Shown: positions 62,301-64,000 of the stretch, piece by piece | How the letters are laid out: each line of letters starts with the position of its first letter | Position numbering within the stretch: position 1 is the stretch's first letter | Origin: Lutraria lutraria | Taxonomy: Eukaryota; Mollusca; Bivalvia; Venerida; Mactridae | Direction of reading: 5' to 3' | DNA: 64,000 nucleotides | NCBI GenBank assembly: GCA_964023205.1 | Contig: OZ026843.1 | Span: 2,217,029-2,281,028, forward strand | Position numbers and translations under genes: made by a program | Notes under the pieces: model-generated | What the model saw: the letters and a program-made list of their open reading frames with translations, nothing else | Told to the model about the DNA's origin: nothing | Databases searched by the model: none

Positions 62301-63971
62301 ACAACAAAATACAAACAAATATCAGTTAGAGCACAAATTCACTATACAGTCAGGCCCTAGCTTTACAAAAAACTTAAGTTTTTGCTCAAACTCAGCTGAT
62401 TGATTCTGTTTTTATTGTATGCCATACAGAATATGGTATTTAAAGATGATGGATGACCTGATAACAATTTGTGACATTGTCAACCTAACTATAATCTCTA
62501 TATAGGGTATAATGCAATAAAATTGATTTGATGCTATTTGAAATTTGATTTTTGACTCAAATGAAAATAGCGTTTGGAGACAAGATTTGTCCACCAGACC
62601 AAACATATTTTCTGCTGGCATGTTTAACAAGTTCTAAGTAAACAAGGAAAGAAATGTTACCATTTCTTGCCAAAGATACAAGATTTCTTGAAGAAAACAC
62701 ACTCGAGTTCAGTATCGAGTTTCTACTCAATTTTGTTTGTGAAAATGGAGCCAGTTCTGTGAAAAAAATGACGGGTCTATAACTGCACATACATCCCTTA
62801 CGTTGAGGTAACAGTCTGATTTACTTAGTTCCTATTTACAGGAGCTGTATAATTGAATTAGACGAAGCACAATTTAAACAGTGGCCTCAACCTTCCGCTG
62901 TCAGCTAACTCTATACATTGCAGCAGAATCCTTCTTATCCGCACCCTAACATTCGTATATCATCTACTGTATACGTCTTAATATTGGCGCCCGTTTTATA
63001 AAACCATGTCCTATCTTCTTAAGCGCCAACATTAAAACACTTAAGAAAATACGTTTCCATCATTTTCAAGGCAAATAATTAGACTGTTTTACTAAATATC
63101 TTCCTAACTACTATCGTATCAAGTGAAATGTGTAAACAGTAAGAATACGTTACATGAAAACCAAAGTGTTGGTAATTACTTAGGATCGAACATGTGTTAA
63201 CACAATCGCTAAAAGTGATTATTTGTTTCGATAATTTATCTTAAATTGACACATATTTTTATTATAACGGGTTAAATTTAGTATTTCTATATGTGCCGAC
63301 GATATAAGTTTTATATGGTGTGACAAATAAGCTGCATTGTTTGAATCGTTCAGATTTTACCTTGTTTCAATTAAAATTTACCCTTCGGCAATAAACGTTA
63401 TGCATGTACTGATGAAAGTAAACAAGTAATTATACATCTACAAACATACTAAACAAACAAATAATTACGTGAAAAGGTGTTAGGTACACCTTTTGATAAC
63501 AAAAGTTACAATGATTTTCTTTGACAAAATAATTGGCGTTGTTCATTATTGGCGTGGTTTTATACTGGCGCGGTCTAGATTTGGCGGTTTCGATGCTGAC
63601 CGCCAATATCACCAAAATAAAACGGGCGCCAATATTAAGACGTATACAGTAACACAAATGTTCTGGTATCCTTTTTAAAGAAGTAATTAACTTAATGTAA
63701 CAAATAAGTGTTATGTCTTAAAACATAAAAGTTAAGTTAAGAAAACAGAATTTCCACAATGGCAAACCTAATGACTGTGGCATCAATTCACACAAGGTCG
63801 GTAAAAGAACAGAATTTACTTAATGTATATACCAGCTGTAGTATTTCCCATGATCACAGGTGCCTGTGGAAACTTTGATTTCAATTTTAGTAACTCATGT
63901 AAACTTATTGGTGAAAACCAGTCCCATTTAGAGCCCTTGAACAATACAGACTTCCTGTTATCTTCATTCGT
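29214..63971 (-). CDS. AOX/XDH: Xanthine dehydrogenase/aldehyde oxidase family molybdo-flavoenzyme, 27 visible exons, N-terminus outside window
   Basis: A cytosolic hydroxylase family that oxidises purines, aldehydes or N-heterocycles at a molybdenum cofactor and passes electrons via 2Fe-2S centres to FAD. The visible exons total 3,234 nt (1,077 aa plus stop) with unbroken phase. Rough visible-residue positions: FAD-binding domain 1-190, flavoprotein C-terminal domain 190-300, hammerhead domain 345-460, molybdopterin domain 465-1060. Landmarks are VIMGNTTAG (FAD), GHQEHFY (Gln at Mo), [15 protein letters not shown] (catalytic-pocket Arg), HGCIEMGQG (cofactor), and GEPPL carrying the catalytic Glu near the C-terminus. 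Against bovine XDH (alignment from memory), the purine-binding Glu802 is Gln, Arg880 is His and Phe914 is Tyr, and an FFxGYR-like loop is absent. So it may be an oxidase or have another substrate. The 2Fe-2S domain (about 230 aa) should lie right of 64,000. Confidence 0.95.
30000..30542. mobile_element. Nested palindromic transposon remnant in the last-but-one AOX intron
   Basis: 30,038-30,155 is an imperfect hairpin with arms of about 40 nt (GAAGGTTTATCCGGT mirrored by ACCGGATAAACCTTC). 30,157 onward starts TTTATCCTGCTATTCTCATTA, mirrored at the right end by TAATGAGCGTGGTAGCAGGATAAA. No coding capacity. Confidence 0.6.
30651..30818 (-). CDS. AOX/XDH: AOX/XDH visible exon 26
   Basis: Acceptor ATATTTCAG, donor GTACAT, phase 0 to 0. 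Encodes [18 protein letters not shown], then [18 protein letters not shown], then VYSSK. Confidence 0.95.
31338..31424 (-). CDS. AOX/XDH: AOX/XDH visible exon 25
   Basis: Acceptor TTTTGTAG, donor GTAATG, phase 0 to 0. Encodes [20 protein letters not shown] then GAFVQ, a highly conserved block. Confidence 0.96.
31490..31870. repeat. Dispersed repeat in AOX intron
   Basis: Contains AAACAAAGGGCAATAAC and related stretches also found at 47,000-47,540. The long minus-strand open frames here match no family. Confidence 0.45.
32585..32660. repeat. Dispersed-repeat end with (AAAC)(AACT)n microsatellite
   Basis: GCGTTTTGATTTTATTGGCA and the following GGTTAAAGTTTGGTAC recur at about 46,835 and 47,718. 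Here this runs into an AAAC/AACT tetranucleotide repeat. Confidence 0.7.
32740..32857 (-). CDS. AOX/XDH: AOX/XDH visible exon 24
   Basis: Acceptor AATTTTAG, donor GTAATT, phase 2 to 0. Encodes [20 protein letters not shown], the YGxACxEVEIDxLTG signature. Confidence 0.95.
33951..34003 (-). CDS. AOX/XDH: AOX/XDH visible exon 23
   Basis: Acceptor CTATTTCAG, donor GTAGTA, phase 0 to 2. Encodes [18 protein letters not shown], matching xxAYxxxxxLxxxGFxR. Confidence 0.92.
34340..34414 (-). CDS. AOX/XDH: AOX/XDH visible exon 22
   Basis: Acceptor TATTTCAG, donor GTTTGT, phase 0 to 0. Encodes [19 protein letters not shown], matching ACxxLxxRLxP. Confidence 0.92.
35313..35441 (-). CDS. AOX/XDH: AOX/XDH visible exon 21
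   Basis: Acceptor ATTTAAG, donor GTACGT, phase 0 to 0. Encodes [20 protein letters not shown] then PNPTLTAAS, matching xxNxxxTAAS. Confidence 0.94.
35770..35865 (-). CDS. AOX/XDH: AOX/XDH visible exon 20: cofactor MGQG motif
   Basis: Acceptor ATTTGACAG, donor GTAATT, phase 0 to 0. Encodes [20 protein letters not shown], the HGxxEMGQGxxTKM signature. Confidence 0.95.
36040..36350. mobile_element. MITE copy, inverted relative to 60,125-60,475
   Basis: Shares TTATTACGTAGTA near one end and a reverse-complementary GAGCGCAGTTTCAATTA-type segment at the other with the 60.1 kb copy. Confidence 0.6.
36405..36560 (+). repeat. Dispersed repeat, same orientation as 44,800-44,960
   Basis: Both copies contain ATAAAGGGG...GCAATAAA and GTATGATATTTAATCTTTGT-like sequence. 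Confidence 0.55.
36680..36761 (-). CDS. AOX/XDH: AOX/XDH visible exon 19
   Basis: Acceptor ATTTATCAG, donor GTACGT, phase 2 to 0. Encodes [20 protein letters not shown] then PKFLNQ. The XDH pocket pair Phe-Thr reads Phe-Ala. Confidence 0.92.
38004..38023. repeat. Poly(C) tract
   Basis: A nearly pure run of C, 3 kb from the nearest coding exon on the left and 0.7 kb from exon 18. Confidence 0.9.
38400..38640. repeat. Dispersed non-coding repeat ending in GGAC microsatellite
   Basis: Contains GGGGCTATAACTCCTGTGAA and ends ACGGACGGACGGACAGGGT, a style common to many interspersed molluscan repeats. Confidence 0.45.
38722..38867 (-). CDS. AOX/XDH: AOX/XDH visible exon 18
   Basis: Acceptor ATTTTAG, donor GTATAA, phase 0 to 2. 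Encodes [16 protein letters not shown] and ends IENFNR, matching VRxxNxYxEGDxT...VxxFN. The open frames on the opposite strand here are shadows. Confidence 0.92.
39526..39717 (-). CDS. AOX/XDH: AOX/XDH visible exon 17: catalytic-pocket Arg
   Basis: Acceptor TTATTTAG, donor GTCTGT (weak), phase 0 to 0. Contains [18 protein letters not shown]. The Arg of FRG is kept, the following aromatic is Tyr, and the position of XDH Arg880 (in MERALF) is His (MNHCV). Confidence 0.94.
40218..41250 (+). mobile_element. 5'-truncated LINE copy, 3' untranslated region only
   Basis: Inverted copy of 58,445-59,540. Shared landmarks include GTGGTCACATGACCAAAATA (reverse complement here), CTGATTGGTCAG and GGTGGCGCTG. 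It begins at TTTGGATTTTTACAACAGTC, the end of the LINE coding frame in the other copy. Confidence 0.75.
42073..42159 (-). CDS. AOX/XDH: AOX/XDH visible exon 16
   Basis: Acceptor GAATTGAAG, chosen because it joins YK to [12 protein letters not shown] in frame; a nearer-looking CAACAG upstream breaks the frame. Donor GTGAGT, phase 0 to 0. Confidence 0.88.
42640..43420 (+). pseudogene. Decayed LINE reverse transcriptase, antisense to the AOX gene
   Basis: Across at least two frames one can read [20 protein letters not shown] then [17 protein letters not shown] (the RT NGVxQGCVLAPTLF motif) and, after frame breaks, [11 protein letters not shown] and [13 protein letters not shown] (the connection-region HQPAPGxxY...VxxFTYLGSTLS motif). 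The YADD active-site segment is not recognisable. It lies between visible exons 15 and 16. Confidence 0.75.
43630..43717 (-). CDS. AOX/XDH: AOX/XDH visible exon 15
   Basis: Acceptor AATATAG, donor GTATTG, phase 2 to 0. Encodes [20 protein letters not shown] then HPFLGKYK, matching GRPVRxxLxRxEDMxxTGxRHPFxxxYK. It is too short to stand out as an open frame and was found by searching for this motif. Confidence 0.92.
44405..44538 (-). CDS. AOX/XDH: AOX/XDH visible exon 14: GGxFGGK cofactor loop
   Basis: Acceptor GTATCAG, donor GTAAGA, phase 0 to 2. Contains [20 protein letters not shown]. The residue after GGK, Glu in XDH and usually Val/Ala in vertebrate AOX, is Gln. Confidence 0.94.
44800..44960 (+). 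repeat. Dispersed repeat, second copy of 36,405-36,560
   Basis: Contains GATAAAGGGGTACAGTATGT...GCAATAAACACTATT and ATATTTAATCTTTGTAAAGA. Confidence 0.55.
45074..45198 (-). CDS. AOX/XDH: AOX/XDH visible exon 13: molybdenum-site Gln
   Basis: Acceptor ATTTCAG, donor GTTTGC, phase 1 to 0. Contains [17 protein letters not shown]; the Gln corresponds to the Mo-contacting Gln of GGQEH. The usual VSTQ motif reads GTHF here. Confidence 0.94.
45509..45605 (-). CDS. AOX/XDH: AOX/XDH visible exon 12
   Basis: Acceptor ATTTAG, donor GTAAAT, phase 0 to 1. Encodes [20 protein letters not shown] then KGF, matching AIxxxSFYxxxxxxxxGDxxxGF. Confidence 0.94.
46586..46705 (-). CDS. AOX/XDH: AOX/XDH visible exon 11: hammerhead domain
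   Basis: Acceptor TTACCAG, donor GTAACA, phase 0 to 0. Encodes [18 protein letters not shown], then [11 protein letters not shown], matching VxxVGxxxGAVxAxT...YEELPAIxTIE. Confidence 0.95.
46830..47775. repeat. Dispersed repeat block with internal tandem duplication of about 295 bp
   Basis: The segment with CATGCATTGGGTATCTCGAT and AGAAAACAAGGAAACAATAG occurs at about 47,008-47,240 and again, about 90 percent alike by eye, at 47,300-47,535. GCGTTTTGATTT...GGCAAGGTTAAA occurs at both ends of the block (46,835 and 47,718). Confidence 0.7.
48003..48165. repeat. Dispersed repeat, inverted partner of 52,440-52,605
   Basis: Contains GGAATAAAGTTTGATGTGTC and ATAAATTTTAAGAAAATCTG; the reverse complement of the right copy shows the same with few changes. 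The pair flanks the Harbinger element. Confidence 0.6.
48190..48440. other. GC-rich island of unknown nature in AOX intron 10
   Basis: Composition is unlike the surrounding intron. No frame is recognisable and no inverted ends were found; it may be a fragment of a mobile element. Confidence 0.3.
48923..48949. repeat. Left terminal inverted repeat of the Harbinger element
   Basis: 27 bp, pairs with 52,167-52,193; starts GCCCCGGTTTCAC and ends CTTAAGT in the inverted sense. Confidence 0.9.
49119..51496 (+). CDS. HARBI1: HARBI1-like Harbinger transposase (DDE nuclease), five exons, intact
   Basis: Cuts and inserts its own element through an RNase-H-fold DDE site. Exons 49119-49545, 50056-50168, 50424-50535, 50876-50972 and 51217-51496 have matched phases (1,0,1,2) and GT-AG ends: 1,029 nt, 342 aa, close to the roughly 350 aa of vertebrate HARBI1. 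The ATG at 49,119 ([20 protein letters not shown]) opens a basic N-terminus. A helix-turn-helix-like stretch with [13 protein letters not shown] follows at about 95-110. The triad is Asp in [14 protein letters not shown], Asp in [13 protein letters not shown] and Glu in [15 protein letters not shown], with 35 residues between the second Asp and the Glu; [11 protein letters not shown] is the usual motif before the second Asp. No stop or frameshift. The Myb/SANT partner protein that many Harbinger elements carry is not visible. Confidence 0.93.
51968..52042 (+). pseudogene. Possible remnant of the Harbinger Myb/SANT-like second gene
   Basis: A 24-codon frame beginning [11 protein letters not shown] recalls the start of Myb/SANT-type DNA-binding proteins (W-T-x-E-E), then hits a stop. 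The opposite strand also has a short frame. Evidence is thin. Confidence 0.2.
52167..52193. repeat. Right terminal inverted repeat of the Harbinger element
   Basis: Inverted copy of 48,923-48,949; followed by the CAG duplication. Confidence 0.9.
52440..52605. repeat. Dispersed repeat, inverted partner of 48,003-48,165
   Basis: See the left copy; shared TTTATGAAAACAACAGATGG (reverse complement of CCATCTGTTGTT-type sequence). Confidence 0.6.
53042..53208 (-). CDS. AOX/XDH: AOX/XDH visible exon 10: hammerhead domain
   Basis: Acceptor AATTTCAG, donor GTAAAT, phase 1 to 0. Encodes [20 protein letters not shown], then [14 protein letters not shown]. The downstream intron (46,706-53,041) is the largest in the gene and holds the Harbinger element. 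Confidence 0.94.
53675..53864 (-). CDS. AOX/XDH: AOX/XDH visible exon 9: linker and start of molybdopterin domain
   Basis: Acceptor TATTTCAG, donor GTAGTT, phase 0 to 1. Encodes [20 protein letters not shown] then IDD, the VGxxxPHxxAxxQASGEAxYxDD signature. Confidence 0.94.
53950..54310. repeat. Probable dispersed repeat in AOX intron 8-9
   Basis: Contains TGTGACCTTGACCTGGGAAG and GACACACAGACACATG, a text typical of interspersed molluscan repeats. No conserved open frame. Confidence 0.35.
54428..54578 (-). CDS. AOX/XDH: AOX/XDH visible exon 8: end of flavoprotein C-terminal domain
   Basis: Acceptor AATTTCAG, donor GTAAGA, phase 2 to 0. Encodes [18 protein letters not shown], then [17 protein letters not shown], equivalent to the YRxxLxxxFFFKFY helix. 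Confidence 0.93.
55312..55380 (-). CDS. AOX/XDH: AOX/XDH visible exon 7: flavoprotein C-terminal domain
   Basis: Acceptor TTTTACAG, donor GTAATG, phase 2 to 2. Encodes [19 protein letters not shown], matching the YGGMAxxTxxAxxT motif. Confidence 0.92.
55771..56918. mobile_element. TTAA-flanked non-autonomous DNA element, 1.15 kb
   Basis: The left end GGGTGATCATTCGTGAGATC and the right end (inverted) GGGTGATCAATCGTGAGCTT match closely. TTAA flanks both sides (55,767-55,770 and 56,919-56,922), as for piggyBac-type insertion. No transposase frame. The right end lies only about 28 bp from the splice donor of visible exon 6. Confidence 0.8.
56950..57062 (-). CDS. AOX/XDH: AOX/XDH visible exon 6: flavoprotein C-terminal domain
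   Basis: Acceptor TTCGACAG, donor GTATGA, phase 0 to 2. Encodes [20 protein letters not shown], matching FxAFKQxxRxxxDxAxVxxGM. Confidence 0.92.
57284..57372 (-). CDS. AOX/XDH: AOX/XDH visible exon 5: end of FAD domain
   Basis: Acceptor ATTGTCAG, donor GTAAAT, phase 1 to 0. Encodes [20 protein letters not shown], the PEEIL-x-S-x-x-IP strand, without the FFxGYR loop seen in dehydrogenases. Confidence 0.88.
57880..58340 (-). mobile_element. LTR retrotransposon fragment: LTR end, tRNA-Leu primer site and leader
   Basis: Minus strand, left to right in element sense: a candidate LTR (58,338 to 58,215, TGTCATCC...GCAACA, about 124 bp), then the primer-binding site TGGTGTCAGAAGTGGGAT (58,213-58,196), complementary to the 3' end of tRNA-Leu (...ATCCCACTTCTGACACCA). 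A leader and a short open frame starting near 58,077 follow, ending in a stop. No pol gene and no second LTR are seen, so this is a truncated relic. Confidence 0.7.
58196..58213 (-). promoter_or_regulatory. Retrotransposon primer-binding site (tRNA-Leu)
   Basis: 18 bases fully complementary to the CCA-tailed 3' end of animal tRNA-Leu as I recall it; placed one base after the LTR end CA. Confidence 0.7.
58445..59800 (-). pseudogene. LINE 3' end: RT C-terminal remnant plus 3' untranslated region
   Basis: The minus strand from about 59,800 reads [13 protein letters not shown], then [11 protein letters not shown], an in-frame stop, [20 protein letters not shown], then [15 protein letters not shown]: the AAYxxxVRPxLEYxSxVWxP...LExVQRRAARFV block at the C-terminus of CR1/Jockey-type LINEs. 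Below 59,520 the sequence is the non-coding 3' region shared (inverted) with 40,218-41,250. Confidence 0.8.
60125..60475. mobile_element. MITE copy, inverted relative to 36,040-36,350
   Basis: CTGAGCGCAGTTTCAATTAT at the left and CTACTACGTAATAAAAAGCA at the right correspond, inverted, to the ends of the 36 kb copy. Confidence 0.6.
61197..61287 (-). CDS. AOX/XDH: AOX/XDH visible exon 4: FAD domain
   Basis: Acceptor TTTTCAG, donor GTAAGT, phase 0 to 1. [19 protein letters not shown] aligns with the SxGGNIxxASPISDLNP flavin-contact stretch but keeps little of it (GGN is GS, PISDL is SNSDV). Confidence 0.88.
61765..61841 (-). CDS. AOX/XDH: AOX/XDH visible exon 3: FAD domain
   Basis: Acceptor TACTACAG chosen over a later GGAAAG because it restores [20 protein letters not shown] before IRNVS. 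Donor GTAAGA, phase 1 to 0. Confidence 0.9.
62122..62292 (-). CDS. AOX/XDH: AOX/XDH visible exon 2: FAD domain
   Basis: Acceptor TATTGACAG, donor GTTTGT (weak), phase 1 to 1. Encodes [16 protein letters not shown], the GAAxxLSxLxxxL motif of the family. Confidence 0.92.
62354..62751. mobile_element. 398-bp MITE related to the Harbinger element
   Basis: The left end GCCCTAGCTTTACAAAAAAC then TTAAGTTTT, and the right end (inverted) GCTCCATTTTCACAAACAAA, both resemble the Harbinger terminus GCCCCGGTTTCACAAAAAAA. The flanks are CAG (62,351-62,353) and CAG (62,752-62,754). The interior keeps ACTCAA/TTGAGT motifs but no open frame. It lies 58 bp upstream of the acceptor of visible exon 2. Confidence 0.8.
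62967..63649. mobile_element. 683-bp TA-flanked MITE with 33-bp perfect inverted ends
   Basis: The ends start CTGTATACGTCTTAATATTG and continue to GCGCCCGTTTTAT, perfectly inverted at the right (ATAAAACGGGCGCC...CAG). TA flanks both sides (62,965-62,966, 63,650-63,651), as for Tc1/mariner insertion. No transposase frame. It is in the intron between visible exons 1 and 2. Confidence 0.85.
63833..63971 (-). CDS. AOX/XDH: AOX/XDH visible exon 1: start of FAD domain
   Basis: Acceptor TTGTTCCAG, donor GTATAT, phase 0 to 1. Encodes [17 protein letters not shown], then [20 protein letters not shown], matching the TW-x-P...LLxLKxxxPxAxxVxGNT start of the FAD fold. Confidence 0.92.
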
Positions 63972-64000
63972 CTGGAACAAAAATAGATAATTTCAAACAG

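Overview
The window looks like nuclear DNA of an invertebrate animal, most likely a bivalve mollusc or related lophotrochozoan. The genes are split by many small AT-rich introns with canonical GT-AG ends. The family content (aldehyde oxidase/xanthine dehydrogenase, Ig-FN3 membrane receptor, HARBI1-type transposase, tRNA-headed SINEs, many small palindromic transposons, long minisatellites) is metazoan. The bivalve assignment is an inference from repeat style, not from a diagnostic gene.

Layout. Positions 1-69 hold the 3' part of a tRNA-Val(AAC) gene. From 70 to about 15,600 I find no protein gene, only repeats: a GA microsatellite, foldback elements at 2.4, 3.0 and 7.3 kb, a tRNA-derived SINE at 8 kb, a 1 kb minisatellite (4.07-5.06 kb) and a 3.4 kb minisatellite (9.55-12.94 kb). 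From 15,634 to about 25,161 or 25,304 (+ strand) lies a type I membrane protein with five Ig domains, one FN3 domain, a transmembrane helix and a short tail; its signal-peptide exon lies further 5'. From 25.3 to 29.2 kb there is a MITE and otherwise AT-rich spacer.

From 63,971 down to 29,214 (- strand) lies most of a molybdo-flavoenzyme of the xanthine dehydrogenase/aldehyde oxidase family. I could follow 27 coding exons with continuous phase (3,234 nt, 1,077 aa plus stop): the FAD domain, the flavoprotein C-terminal domain and the whole molybdopterin domain. The N-terminal 2Fe-2S exons must lie beyond 64,000. Its substrate pocket differs from textbook XDH, so I call it an AOX-like paralogue of uncertain substrate.

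The introns of that gene are full of mobile DNA. The most notable is a structurally intact PIF/Harbinger transposon (48,923-52,193, opposite strand to the host gene), with a five-exon 342-aa DDE transposase, matching terminal inverted repeats and a CAG target-site duplication. A 398-bp non-autonomous relative with the same terminal sequence and also CAG flanks sits at 62,354-62,751. Other intron passengers are a TTAA-flanked element, a TA-flanked element with 33-bp perfect inverted repeats, two inverted copies of a LINE 3' end, an LTR/primer-binding-site fragment primed by tRNA-Leu, a decayed LINE reverse transcriptase, and several repeat pairs. I see no CRISPR array, bacterial operon or other prokaryotic system. 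The best candidates for new biology are the Harbinger family with its MITE, the unusual enzyme pocket, and the frame-switching microexons in the receptor tail.
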